Positions 35,801-47,800 of a stretch of 64,000 nt of DNA are shown one piece after another. This stretch comes from Nephrocerus scutellatus (Eukaryota; Arthropoda; Insecta; Diptera; Pipunculidae). Within the stretch, counting starts at the first letter, position 1, and every line of letters starts with the position of its first letter. The notes beneath the pieces were generated by a model. The model searched no databases, was not told where the DNA came from, and saw only the letters and a list, made by a program, of their open reading frames with translations. A program made the position numbers and the translations under genes. The stretch is taken from positions 133,082,277 through 133,146,276 of the forward strand of contig OX352761.1 of NCBI GenBank assembly GCA_947095585.1, written 5' to 3'.

Positions 35801-36425
35801 AACGAGTATGTAGACATTATGGTCGCAAAAAAGTGTCAAGAATAGACAATGTCAAGAAAAATTTTGGCTCGGTCAGGATTTATTGAAAATGACTTAATTT
35901 CAGGAGCATTGTATCCTATCTTGGATACTTTACAAGTAAATTGGATACTTTACAAGTACACTGGATAGTGATTCTTGGTAGTAGTTCTACATGACTGCAA
36001 CTTTTCTAGGGATTTAGTTTTTAAGTTTTTGATAACATTTTTCTTAGGTAGTTTTAAGTAGCATAAGTTTCTAGTAATTAAAACAAGAAGAATTTGTAAA
36101 TTTTTTTCTCTCCACTTTCGTCAGTTATTTTTACAGTAAGCTACTTATTTTTTACTAATAATAGTACTTGAGATATTTAAAATTAAAAAAAAAACCAACC
36201 ATAAAATTTTTTTAATGTAAATTATCTAATATCCAAAAGTATGCTGAATTCCACTATAAATTTTGAAAAATAAAAACACATGCGAAGCACTGCGTGCTCT
36301 GTGGTTGAAAAATAAAACAACCTCAATCGTAAAGCAGCGCACCACACAGCAAGATTCCACGACAAACAGGCAGACAGACAAACAAATCCACTGACACGCT
36401 TTGGCCATGTCAAGGTAATCCTGAA
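35801..36425. other. A/T-rich spacer
   Basis: Contains a 20-base direct repeat (TTGGATACTTTACAAGTA at about 35,920-35,960) and no gene. Confidence 0.4.
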
Positions 36426-37445
36426 GAGCACCGATAGGATTTTAGCGTCTGACCGCGGTAATTTAGTTAAAGAGGAAACTTCTACTTCTTCTAATAACAC
36501 CACTGGGGCACCACCTATACCACCACTGGGCTGGGTAACGACGACTCCGGAGTCATACCCGCCAAACAGGCACCACAACCGCCTACTTCGACCAACACTG
36601 GGTTAAACCCTGACTGCTTGCCTCAAAGAAAAGGGCACAAAAAAAAACCAATTACTCCAGCAAGCTCCTCAAGAGAGGATTTATGAGCACTATTAGGGTG
36701 CTACAAGCGAACCTACATCACGCTAAAGGTGCGTAATATACAATAGGTTGTGACGCAAATGCGCATCACGTTGTCTGGGACAGTAGTGACATCAACAGAA
36801 GAGGTTAGTGTCTTTTAGAATATCTTATTAGTAGTAATGTAGAAATTGTAAATAAAGGCTCGAATCGCACATTCATAAACGTGATCCGCGAAGAGGTACT
36901 CGACCTTACCCTCGCTAGTCCATTTATATCTAGTATCATCGAAAACTGGAATGTATCCGATGAAGCCTCTTCACACATCAGGTTTGAACTTCCAGGCAGG
37001 TCGGCACATGCTTCTTCAAGATACGATTCCAAGTCTACGGACTGGAATGTCTATAGAGGGCTTGGACTATAGATATGCTTCCTGCACCTATCGAGTCCAT
37101 AGGGGACCGAGATGAGACAGCTTATCAGGTAAATGATGTGTTGCTTACCTCCTACTACGGCAGCTGTGTCCCCAAAACTAGTTTGAGCAAACGTAACGTC
37201 TCCTGGTGGAATGATCGGCTTGCCAAACGCAGGAAGAAAGTTAGAAAGCTTTTCAATACTGCTAAGCGCATGAAGAGCTGTGATGCATATAGGTTCGCCC
37301 TTACAGAGTATAACTCTGAATAGAGACGGCCAAAACGAGCTACATGGAGGAAATGCTGCGAAAACATTGCTGATATGCCAATATGTTCGTCGGCGGATAT
37401 GCGAAGCTCTGCTACTAAGAACGTACTATCCTACATTAGGGGGTA
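36426..37445 (+). mobile_element. LOA/R1-group LINE, ORF1 end and endonuclease region
   Basis: After a decayed ORF1 C-terminus (to about 36,650), ORF2 starts at 36,683 with MSTIRVLQANLHHAKG, the first motif of APE-type endonucleases. An internal deletion jumps to IGCDANAHHVVWDSSDINRR (about 36,745-36,805), the central endonuclease motif, and then REEVLDLTLAS and ENWNVSDEAS (36,880-36,970). The linker (WWNDRLAKRRKKVRKLF) follows at 37,200-37,260 and breaks off at about 37,445 before the RT domain. Frameshifts separate the pieces; inactive. Confidence 0.8.
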
Positions 37446-37734
37446 GTAAGTCAGCTACTTGAGCTAGGGCTGTTTTATAAAAAAAATCCTCATTGTGTTA
37501 GTTACTGGCCACCACATTTCAAACCCCATATTCCCACCGCACTGTTCACAGGCCACATGATACGATACTGTACATGTGGTATACAGTAATTGTATACTGC
37601 TGTGTTCACATGTACGGTTAAGTTGATGTATGAAGTAATTGAGATGTAGAGCCAATAAAACATTATGGGTTTATGAGCACAATAGTCTAATTTGTGGGTG
37701 CTCGGGTGTGAACTTACAACTCCACGCACCGCAA

Positions 37735-37840
37735 CACTTTCTTTCCTTCTTTCTTCTATCCCATTATTTCCAAACCCACGCTGTGCCTAGGCATTATAAG
37801 GATGCAAATCCCTTGAAGCGTGCGTTAATTACACAAAAAA
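37735..37840 (+). mobile_element. LINE 3'-UTR module, solo copy
   Basis: Matches the 3' end of the LINE at 3.4 kb: CACGCTGTG, GCATTATAAGGATGCAAATC, CCTTGAAGCGTGCG and a short A run. Heavily 5'-truncated insertion. Confidence 0.65.
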
Positions 37841-38099
37841 AACTACTTTGCCGCTGACGAAATATATTTGCGGAGGTCATCGCACATAAGCAAACCGCTT
37901 GAGTTCACGTCGGTAGCTGAACTTAAAAAATCAAGTTTTTGTGGTCTAAGCATTACTATTAGCGTGTATCAATGTTAACCTATTTTATTTTTCAAAACAA
38001 CGAAGGTAATCTTATCGCTGATCTCTGAGGCACCTTTAAGCGATTGGTAGACCACTTTTATGATTTCTTCAATGGCCAGCGAAGTAAGGAATTGAAGGC

Positions 38100-38514
38100 T
38101 CCACCAATGCCCGACGAACACACTTTTCAGCCACCATAAAGCATAGACAAAGTTATTATTCGACCGAAACTTAAAGAATACAAATGTATTGTCTGATAAG
38201 GTGCTCCCAAGGCCAAATTGCATCGACATCTTTTTCCACAAGCTTCAGGTTCATCCCGTGCATCCTCCAAACCATCCGTAATACTCCCCCCTCAACTCGA
38301 ATTCACAGTTCTACCATTGTTCGCATCTTCGGACTTACCGATCAATAACGTATTTGGAATAAGCTAGCCAGGCTCTGTGTTTCAGCGCGTGTATGATCCG
38401 CAAGCATTTAAGGCACATGTGCATTGGCACCCCCACTTTTCTCTCCTTCATTCCCTAAATACAATGCTTTGGGCAAGAGTGAAAATCCCTTGAGCGTTAT
38501 TAACAAAAAAAAAC
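38100..38514 (+). mobile_element. LINE C-terminus with the same 3'-UTR module
   Basis: Decayed coding remnant (a piece reading like GAPKAKLHRHLFPQ near 38,210 and a C-terminal segment to about 38,420) joined to a 3' UTR with AATCCCTTGAGCGTT and an A-rich end at 38,505-38,514. Same family as the 3.4 kb copy. Confidence 0.55.
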
Positions 38515-38569
38515 TCTTTAGTTAAGAAGATGACGATGACTTATAGTATTCACTTCAGGTACGTCCTCT

Positions 38570-39590
38570 CAACCACATTCATGGCAACCTCCGGTGAACC
38601 ACAAGGCAGCCATCTGCGTCCCATCTTTTCATTCAACAAACTCAGCCATCTCTCTCTATGCTGACGATACCAAATTTTTCAAACCAATTTCTTCTCCACA
38701 GGACTCTTGTCTCCGTCAACATGACCTAGACAGTTTTTCGACCTGGTGCCTTAAAAAATTGCTTAGAGCTCAATATCACCAAATGCCAATCTATTACCTT
38801 ATCACGTAAGTGCAACAAGCCCTCTCCCAGACATTACCGTCTCCACGTCCAATCAATATCCCGCGTGTAATCTTTTTGTGACCTCGGCATATTGTGCGAC
38901 TCGGAGCTAAATTTCCGTTTTCATATTGATAAAATAATTCTTAAAGCCATTTGGCTTTTCCAAAGAATTTTCCAGCCCTTATGTGACTAGATCGCTCTAC
39001 ATCACTTTTGTCCGTCCCCTCCTCGAGGACGCTAATCAAGCATGGTCCCCCTATCATTAAATTCATGTGTCTAGAATCGAGAGCATCCAACGTCGTTATC
39101 TTCAATTTGCTTTTCTGGGCTTACCTTGGGACAATCATCTTTTCCTGCCCCCTACCAAGATCGGCTAAACCTCATAAACTTAAAAACACTTAAGGAACGC
39201 AGAGACACTGCTGACATTCTTTGCATACATCGTCTCCTCTTAAGCTCCGTCGACTGCGCGTCTTTATATAACTTGATTTTCTTTAACACTAACCCCCGTA
39301 ATCTACGTTGTCCACTTCGCTTCTATCTACCGACACACTGCACCATGTACGGCTCTAACGAACCACTCTTCCGTATGCTGCGAAAGGTTAATTTAAACCA
39401 CGCTGTTATCGATTTAAACTGCAGCACTCCCAGCCTTCAATTCGATCTTTTTCATCATTCCCCCTAACTTTAAGTGTCTTATGTCTTAGCTTTAACTAAA
39501 TGCTGTTAGTTTTAAGTTAATGCTATTAGCTTGTAATAAATTAAACCACATTTTCATGACCCTGGAAAATGGAAAATGGTATCTACCAAG
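38570..39590 (+). mobile_element. Jockey-group LINE, RT palm to 3' end
   Basis: Encodes a decayed GVPQGSHLGP-type block (38,590-38,620), an intact YADD box in ISLYADDTKFFKPISS (about 38,650), QHDLDSFSTWC, and later ERRDTADILCIHRLLLSS, NTNPRNLRCPLRF and EPLFRMLRKVN (39,195-39,400). The tail TTAGTTTTAAGTTAATGCTA and TTAGCTTGTAATAAATTAAA is the usual form of this group. Frameshifts between all pieces; inactive. The family differs from the LINE directly upstream. Confidence 0.8.
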
Positions 39591-40450
39591 AATGAGCTGA
39601 AAGATGGTTCGCCGTTTTTAAGTATAGGTGACTTTCCATCTTTTTGAAAAGAGTTCAGAACTGCAAGAGAAATGAAAAAGCTTATGCATTTATTATCCTA
39701 GCGTTGACGAACAACTCTTCAGAAATTTTAGGGAATAACAATTCTGGCCCGCAGGTTTGTGAATGCAGAGGTGATCATTTAAAACAGAGCAGTCCGAAAA
39801 TAATACCGGTTTTGTCAATCGGCGGGAGCAACGCGCATTTTAGAAGCTGGTGTTTTGATTAAATCAATAATATTTAAAAAATAATGTTCATTATCAAAAG
39901 AGAATCTTAAACAAAAGTTGTTTGCTTTACTTCTTGTTGCCACCTTTTTTTTTATTTATAAAGTCTGCAATGGAAAAATCTCACCCAATGTGCTGGCTGT
40001 GATAAATTAAGATTTGTATACTTTACTATTTATGGAGCTATATCTATACTTTTTATCTCAATTTACTTTAGAAATATGGATGAATATGTTCCCCCTTTTT
40101 CAAAAGATAATAACGCAGAGACAAAATGTTATAAAGAAGGGATATAGCTTCTTACGTTAGAGATCTCCTTGAATACCACACCAATGTTTGTAATTGCTGA
40201 CTTGTTGTCTTCTAATATAATAATTAGAGGATGGAGTATTGTTTCAAACCCGACAAGGTTATCCGTTGGCCTGAAGAAGAGTCTTGCGTCAATTTACAAC
40301 TTAAACAATAATAAAAATAAACTCAGATTAAAATTTTTAATATATTTAGCTAAGCTAAGAGACGTTATCTGTTTATTCCAACTTTGGCTAAAAAAACAAA
40401 TAATCGGGTGCATTCGACTTTTAAATATATCGGAACTCATTTGCCAAAAA
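39591..40450. other. Spacer upstream of the secreted-protein gene
   Basis: No gene seen; A/T-rich. The end of this stretch is the promoter region of the gene at 40,511. Confidence 0.4.
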
Positions 40451-40452
40451 TG

Positions 40453-40459
40453 TATAAAA
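40453..40459 (+). promoter_or_regulatory. TATA box of the secreted-protein gene
   Basis: TATAAAA 58 bases before the start codon. A transcription start about 30 bases downstream would give a 5' leader of about 25-30 bases, normal for a small fly secretory gene. Confidence 0.55.
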
Positions 40460-40510
40460 ACGGTACTAATCACCAGATGTGAAGTCATATCATCTTAGAA
40501 ATCTCACAAA

Positions 40511-41549
40511 ATGCATTCGGTTCGTTCTGTTGTTGTATTTGCAGTCCTGGTGGTAGCAGCTGTTACTGTATGAAGGATAGCGCAGCTTGAATGGGTGAAA
40601 CAATTTTTTTTAATATTTCCTTTTCCTTCCTTATCAGGCTCACGGCCCTATTACTATCAAGAGCAACCTGACAAAAACGCACCGCACCGAAGATTACATC
40701 ACTCAGAATTTACGCCAAAATGCTGCCATCATCAAGAAAATCGACACTCAGTTGGACGAATTCAAGGCTCGTTACAACAGCCGCATGGACACGCTAGCTT
40801 ACCAGAAAGAACTGGTCGAGTTAAAGATTGACGAACTGGAGGCCGAGTTGAATTCGCTGGAGAGTATAAACGAACTGAACAAACATTGTGTCCAGAAGTA
40901 TCGCTATCAGATTGCCACTGTCAGCTCGGTTCGGGAATCATTGAGCTCCTGCGAGACGAAAAGAATCAGTTACCTAACGACAATTCTGGCTGCACCAGAA
41001 GCCACCGTCAGGTCGTTGAAGCTGTTTCACTCTGCCTACGTAACGCAATATTTGGAAAACTGCCGCACGCAAAACGTGAACTCTCGTACGAATTACACTC
41101 TGTGTGCCACCGCCGAGGTTTGACCATTCAAAGAAATTCGCACCACCTGTACCTGTTCCTCCATTTCAACTTTTACTCTAATTACTTTTCAGATTCAGAG
41201 TGCAGCTACAACCACATACAGGGACATGAAAAACTTCCAAAATCAGATGAAGCAGGCGACTTGCAGTAGCTCTCAATATGTTCAGATCACCGCTGATTGC
41301 AGTTTCAATATCGTCTACAGCACTGTGTCGGCCATCGGAGCGACAATGCGTCTCATTGATACTTGCATCGATGACTTCGATTCACTTGTTACGATGTGTC
41401 CACCTTGCTCGGCGGTTTCGAATGATTGTGTTCAGCACGATGTGACTGCAGTTGAGTTTCAAAATGCAACAATCACCAATCCGCTTGCCGGGTATAATAG
41501 CTTCAAATGTTTGCAACTGAACGTCGTTCCATCAGATTCTCTGGTTTAA
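40511..41549 (+). CDS. Secreted cysteine-rich helical protein (three exons), possibly TsetseEP/DUF725-like
   Basis: Exons 40,511-40,567, 40,638-41,117 and 41,193-41,549 join in frame into 297 residues. Exon 1 encodes a clean signal peptide (MHSVRSVVVFAVLVVAAVT). Residues about 35-115 form a long amphipathic, coiled-coil-like region (IIKKIDTQLDEF, ELVELKIDELEAELNSLESI). The rest is helical with 11 cysteines, four in exon 2 and seven in exon 3 (including CPPC), and several N-glycosylation sites (NLT, NYT, NAT). This is an extracellular protein. The cysteine spacing in helices recalls the fly TsetseEP/DUF725 secreted proteins, but I cannot confirm the family. Introns are 70 and 75 bp, both phase 0, with donors GTATGA and GTTTGA and acceptors TATCAG and TTTCAG. 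TATA box and polyadenylation signal fit. The gene looks intact and sits between LINE clusters. Confidence 0.78.
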
Positions 41550-41725
41550 TTAGTTCATCTGAATTGCTTGCAACAAGAAATAATTTCTTTTTTTTTTGGT
41601 TTCGTTAAAATTTTTCTTCAGGAATTTTAATATTAATGTTTTCTGTGTTACTATCGTCCTATCGTGTTATTTAGCCAACCAACTGGATTTACAATCGAAA
41701 GATCCTTTGCATTATTCCTTTTAAT

Positions 41726-41731
41726 AATAAA
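41726..41731 (+). terminator. Polyadenylation signal of the secreted-protein gene
   Basis: AATAAA about 177 bases after the stop codon. Confidence 0.45.
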
Positions 41732-41759
41732 CCATATCCAAGCAAACAAGTAGTTTTTT

Positions 41760-42635
41760 ATTTTTATTGTTAGTCGTTGATCCACAATTATAAACTCAAA
41801 GAATTGTCGTGGATGTCGATCAAGAGATTGGCGATGATGTTATTTTAAAGTATTTTAAAATGACCATAGACGAAAGTGATTGTTTCCTACGCTATAACCA
41901 ACCCTCGAAAGTGGGCATTATCAACACTAGTGTGTTAACACAGAAAATACTTTACTGCAGTCTGCAGAGAAACTGGTCGTGTGAAGTACGAAGCTGAAAA
42001 GTACTTATCGTGCTCGTTAGATTGCCGCACTCGCCTACCACCTTGTGCATCAAGCTTCTAACTTGTACGATAACGTCCACTTTCCTCGCTCGTTACCTAC
42101 GTAATATACTATATCAAAAGAAACGTTTTGTGGGATATTTTTCAAAAACAGTAATTTTTCTAAATGTTTTCCACTTGATCGATTTTGGTGAAAATAACCT
42201 TTCACAAGATACAGAGGAAGCAACAACCACCAAAAACATCTTCGTTTGTTTGTATAAAAAGGAAACATCGTCCTCATATCTTCCCAATCTTCTAGTAGAC
42301 TAGATTTTAAATTAGGAGAAAACAGAAGAAAACAAATAAATAGACACCGTACCACTTTAAGTGTTTGTCTTCCTCGGTTTCTGATTGATAACAAGTACAT
42401 CAGAAGTATCCAGACATCGAAATCTGCTTGCAATTCATCCAAATCTTTTTTGAATAGCTCATTCAGTCTCTGAATCGCTCTGTGGAACTGAGGGTGAATT
42501 AAGGTAAAGAAACAGTAGGGTTCAGGCAGATTCGTTGCCTGCAATTCTCTGATGACCATCAGGGACCCAACCGAGCTTCACTTTGTTTTGTTTGGTAAAA
42601 GATTACTGTGCATCGTAGCAGTCCCTAACTGATAG
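41760..42635. other. Spacer with an unassigned minus-strand frame
   Basis: A 169-codon frame on the minus strand (42,559-42,050) is the longest unexplained frame in the window apart from real genes and transposons. It shows no signal peptide, domain or family motif, and the plus strand over it also has frames. Could be a decayed gene or chance. Confidence 0.3.
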
Positions 42636-42639
42636 AGTT

Positions 42640-42884
42640 CATTAAGTTGGACGACCACCCTTTAAGTCCTGCCTGGCTATCTGCAAAGATATATACTATA
42701 GCGCCATTAATTCCTTTACTAAGATTAATTCTGGCGCAGATCTCAATGCCATGGAGTTCCGCCTGGAAAACCGCGGGACTTTTTCCCATTGGTATCGAGA
42801 CTTTGGTGTTGGGTCTAAAGACACCATCTGTGAACCAGACCAGACCTCTAACGTCCAGTGCAGAAACACCAATGCACCGGTTTC
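42640..42884 (-). mobile_element. LOA/R1-group LINE, RNase H fragment
   Basis: The minus strand encodes GLVWFTDGVFRPNTK, KSPAVFQAELHGIEICARIN and YIFADSQAGLKGW: the first and later acidic motifs of the RNase H domain found in LOA, I and R1-group elements. It ends abruptly where the RTE fragment begins. Confidence 0.75.
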
Positions 42885-43228
42885 TTTATCATCATCATAT
42901 TTGGCTTTACTACCGGGGTCTGGTCCTGGTCTCCCATAAAAAGTATCTCAACCGGTCCCGATTTTAAGCCAATGTCATCCAGTTTTGGATCCCTAAACTC
43001 TGGGCGTCCTGGTCTACGCCATTCTTTCAGCATAGGCTTGCCCGGCCTTGCTCTCACGTTCCATAAATCCTACCGCAAAGGACTTTCCGAGAAGTATCCT
43101 CTTCGCTCATGCGAGCTAGGTGTCCACCGAAACCTACCGAGCTTTATTGTCCTCACGATGTCGACATCGCGGTAACGCTTGTAGATCTCATCATCACTGA
43201 GTCTCCGGAATCGTACTTTCTCGCATAC
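42885..43228 (-). mobile_element. RTE LINE 3'-end fragment inserted among LOA fragments
   Basis: Minus-strand RTE C-terminus with the same 3' end as the copies at 14.57 and 27.24 kb (GCCAAATATGATGATGATAAA) and the conserved RGP, GRPEFRDPKLDDIGLKSG-type segment. LOA-type coding sequence occurs on both sides. Confidence 0.72.
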
Positions 43229-43745
43229 CTAGCATGGATATTTGCGCGGTTTAAATCCAGCCTGTAGTCTTCAGATACGAGATCAATTCGATGATCTTGT
43301 AATCTGAGAGCTCTTTCAGGTCTACAAAAAGGTTTACCTAAAGTGCACTGTATAAAAGTTTCTTTCTCAATTTCATTTTTGTAACTTCTGCAAAAGTTGT
43401 TGTGCGGTATGGTGCGGTTGGCAGCATGGCTGCTCACTGGACCATGCTGATAGCCACAAATCTGGCAATATCCTTCCGGGTTTTATATAGCAACTTGATG
43501 GTTTTCCTTTTGCTGTATATGATGGCCGTATCAATCTTGATATGGCACAGTTCGATAGACTGCTCCACCTAAACTGTGACTTAGTGACTTGTATAACCGT
43601 GGCAGATTTAGATCATCCTAGAAGATACATGCACCGACTCCATCCTTCATCTTGGATCCGTCAGTAAATATTGTTGCGTTAAATTGCCTCGTTACTGCCT
43701 CATCCTTCCAGTTTCCCCTGGTAAGAAACTCGACGCCGAATGTTG
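43229..43745 (-). mobile_element. LOA/R1-group LINE, RNase H and C-terminal fragment
   Basis: Minus strand encodes ATIFTDGSKMKDGVGACIF (about 43,690-43,630), an RNase H start distinct from the fragment at 42.7 kb, and then a decayed C-terminal cysteine/histidine region (SSHAANRT, FCRSYKNEIEKETFIQC). Frameshifted. Confidence 0.65.
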
Positions 43746-43784
43746 AAGCTAAGTATGGTCTAGTAGCAAACCACCTAATTTAAA

Positions 43785-44330
43785 AGAAAATAAATATAAA
43801 AAAAATATGAACAAAAAATCAATTTAAAAAAAAAATAAATTGAAAAAAAAGGTAAATAAATATAAAAAAAATTTAATATACATTTACATTTATTGAAAAA
43901 TTTCTGATAACTTTTTAAAGTAGTGCCTTGGTCATAGCCGTCTCAAATGCTTTTTGGAAATTCTACCAGATAAGCAGCTCTCCCATTAGGCCTAATATCA
44001 TTTTCAAAATAATTATTCCCTATTTAATAATATCAATATTATATTAAAATGTACACAGTTTTTTATTTGTTGTTGTTGTTTTATTTAATTTCTTCAGTAA
44101 AACATCATACATTACATGTATACTTAAATTTATTTAAAAAAAAAGAAGAAAATAAACTCATCAGTAGCATTTGTTATTTTTTTTGTTAATTATTTTTTTG
44201 TATATAAATGTCTGTGTGATTGTGTCTGTGATGTTAAAGTGCCCTTTTCATCTCATCATGTGAACTTTTCTATTGTGTATATTGGACCATAACTGGCAGA
44301 CTAACTACAGTGTTCTTATCGGCGTTAACA
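43785..44330. repeat. A/T low-complexity region
   Basis: A-rich AAATAAATATAAAAAAAAT-type sequence at 43,785-43,885 followed by generally A/T-rich DNA. No gene. Confidence 0.6.
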
Positions 44331-44866
44331 GGGTACCCATCTATTACACCCGAGTACATACTTGTAGCAGACTGTTATCTGTTACATTATTTTTTGGTTG
44401 CGGTTTTGTTTCTTTTTTATATAACAGCAATTAAAGCGAATAGAAAAGCTAATTACAAAAGTTTTTATAAATTTTTTGTTTTTGTCAATAACCCAAATTT
44501 GATTATAAATTTTCATTTCGAACGAGAAGTACATAAATTTATTACAAGTGTACCTTTTTTTTCGTTTGTATAATAATACAACTCTAAGAATATTGTAAAT
44601 TGCAAAAATAATTATTACTACACCTGGACAGAATGCAACAGAGAGAAATAGTTTAGGGTTTTGTTGTACGTGCCATAAAGCCAAAACGAATGAAATTTAA
44701 TTTCTTCCTGAAATCAATTCAGTGATCGCACTGGTGGTAGGGGAGTAGTAGTAGTAAAGTAGTGTAATAGTAGTAGTAGGAGTAGCAGTTCCTGTTTTAG
44801 TTGTTGTTGCAGTAGATGTGTTGCTCTCTTCCTTTTGTTTGCTGTTTTTGCTGTCAATAATTCCGG

Positions 44867-47800
44867 CTACGCTTCCACCCAAATGATGCAGCGCCGCCCC
44901 TTGCCAACCGATGCCAGGGATGAACTGTCGGGGCTCCAGCTGACCGCGTTGACGGCAGAGCTGTGAAGAAAAGAATAACCCGTACCTCTGTTAGGATTAA
45001 AGAAAAAGAAACGAAAGTATTGCGGAGGAAGTGGAAACCATGAGGAAACGATAGGAATAATTGGGAAGGGAATAGGAAAGTGGGGAAAAGTAGTACAATT
45101 TGTATATAAAAACTAAAGCCAAAAACAATAAATTTTGAATAAAAACTAAAATTAATGCAGAACGTGTATAGTAGGGTTTGCAATCCCAGGATCCCGTAAT
45201 ATAAATTCAAAAAACCAACTCTATGACTGTCCTGATGAATATAATGTTTCGTCGTATGCTCAATATAGTGACTATGCATTTACACTGACGCTATGTCTGG
45301 AGTGTGTTTACTTACTCTACATTGTTACAATATTGTTAAACAATGACAACTCTAAACCGTTCGTAAATCTCTATTGTAACGACAGCCATGTGCTCTTTTG
45401 GTGTTCGTAAGCCTACACAAAATTCTCTCTTATTGTTATAAACGTCATTCTCAACTCGGCTCAAGGCTGCCTCTACAAATGCCAACTTAAATATCGAATC
45501 GAACGCGGCTGAGTACATCTCTTCAATGCAGTTAATTAGGCGACTCTTCACTTAAATTGAGCTACTGAAGTGAAGAATGTCAATGTTACTCATCTGAAGT
45601 AACTACACCTTACTTATGTTAATTTTTTTTTCGTAAAACTCTACCCCAGAATCGCGCTCGACCGCAGAACTTTTCAAAAAGGAAATCGAACTTGAAAGGC
45701 GAAAATCTTTTGTTTACATTTTTTTTGCTGCATGTGTTGTTGTTGTGTTAGTATAAAGAGGGGTAAATCTCCCAAAATATCGAGAGCTGTATTAGCTCTA
45801 CGGTAGAGGCATTTTGAAGGGGAAACGAAAGGAAACGAAAAATCTGGGGCAGAGTTTTACGAAAAAAAAAATTAACATTACTGTCTCTTTACTTCATTTA
45901 CTTCAGTTACTTCAGTTGCCCAATTTTGCCCAAGTTTTAATTGAAGTAAAGAGTTGCCAATCGAACAGTCTCTTCACTTCTGTTATTTAAGATACAGCTA
46001 CTAAGGCTGTTTTTCAAACGAGTACTTATTTGTTTGGCTATTTGACGCCATTAATAAGTCACCTCGCCACCAAACTTATTCAATTAAAAAAGTCTCCACT
46101 ACAATCAAATAAGTATAGCAAAACAAACAATTACTTGTTTGGTAAACAGCATGTTAATTCAGCCCAATCGAACGCGGCTTTAGTATGGTGTTGGTGTCGT
46201 TTGACAAATGACATTACACGACAGTAATTAGCGTGTTTTTTTATGTCGGAGAAATCGGACAGAACACAGAAATTACATATCCGACAAATCTGATAATTTT
46301 TTTCTCTGATTAGATCTGTCGGATCAAAAAAATTATCTGCTGTGTTTTTTATCATCAATCAATTTTTCTATCAATTTTTTTAATTTCGATCAGAGAAAAG
46401 ATTTAATTCTCACCTGAATGTTCCATAGTAGCCTACATGTCTCGTGTTTAAAGAAACAAACAACTACAGCTGTCTTTTTTGACAGCATTGTGTATATTAT
46501 TTCAGAGTAGATCAGATTCAAGAATTATCGGAGCGTAAGAAAATACGACTCAGAAAAAGAAATTATTTCTCGGAGAAAAAAAAACCTATTTCTGAATTTT
46601 GACAGTTAAATTATCTCTCCGACTACTCCGACATAAAAAAACACGCCCAATGTCAACTTCCCTCGGCATCGTCACCTCTTTTCAAACACGGGTACTTATT
46701 CATCACCCCTCGTATATTTTTTTTATTTATTTAACAAATGAATAAAATAAAAAATAAAATAAATAAAATGCAATGATTTGTTTTAAAAAGAAATCAATAA
46801 AATTATGTTTTTTGAAATGAAAGTATTTGTGGTTTTATGCGGTTAGAAAATATCGATACCGAAATCCCGGGATTAAGAAAATTGTCCAAGATTGCAAACC
46901 CTGGTAAATAGGCAAAAAGCAAAAGAAAGCATCAGTTTACAAGCAATACAAATGACGTATAATAGACTTAAACCAGACTTTGAGTTTAAGTAAACGTGTT
47001 ATTAGTTGGATCGCAGAGGTCGTGGGACGATACTGAATGTGGAGGCGCAAATGTAAAGCAAATATCTACGAACAATGCAACAATTACATAAAAGAAAGAA
47101 AGAAAAAAACTGCCAAAGTAACTTTTAGAGAGCAGACCGAAATGAAAGCAGAGTAGCAGCTAAAAATACTATGTATGTACTATGAAAAAGTTCCATATAT
47201 GCCTTTGAGAATTCTTCAAAACTTACGGATTGTGTCCCTTGAGTGTAGTCTCGAGTGTTCCGTTAACATTCCAAATGAAAATCGAACCATCGGACGAACC
47301 ACAAGCGATTTGCGTTCCATTCGCATTGAAACTTGCTCGTGCCCAATCACAGCTGAGTTTAAAGGATTCGTGGCTGTCATGGCGATCAATGTATAAAAAA
47401 AAATACAACGATTATTATTTACAATATAAGGCGCACGATCAAAAAGGCGCCCGATTAAAAAGTCGACCATCAAAAAGCGACCTATTTGTTTGGTCTTTTT
47501 GTTAATCGACTTTTAAATAGTAAACCAAGGCAAATCAGCTGTCAAAGTATGGATGAACTTACGAGAAACTTCCAATCACTTGATTTTTGCGCAAATCTAA
47601 AAGCTTAATAGTGTCATCGCGTACTGAACAGATGAGGTAATTGCAATCTGAAATCGAAGTATACATTATCACACAAACACCCACACTTTCTTCGACTAAC
47701 ACATCTGACAATCGCCCTTCTCTAACTCACCTTTTGACATATCTAACGATGTTATTTTCGCTGGCATCAAAACGTCATCCGCCTGCTTCTCCGTTCTTAT

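Noticed and set aside
35575..35817. 80-codon minus-strand frame as a host protein
   Set aside because: It is a neighbouring-frame shadow of the LINE reverse-transcriptase scrap.
42050..42559. 169-codon minus-strand frame
   Set aside because: Long, but no recognisable motif, and codon use is like the surrounding A/T-rich DNA. Not enough to call a gene.
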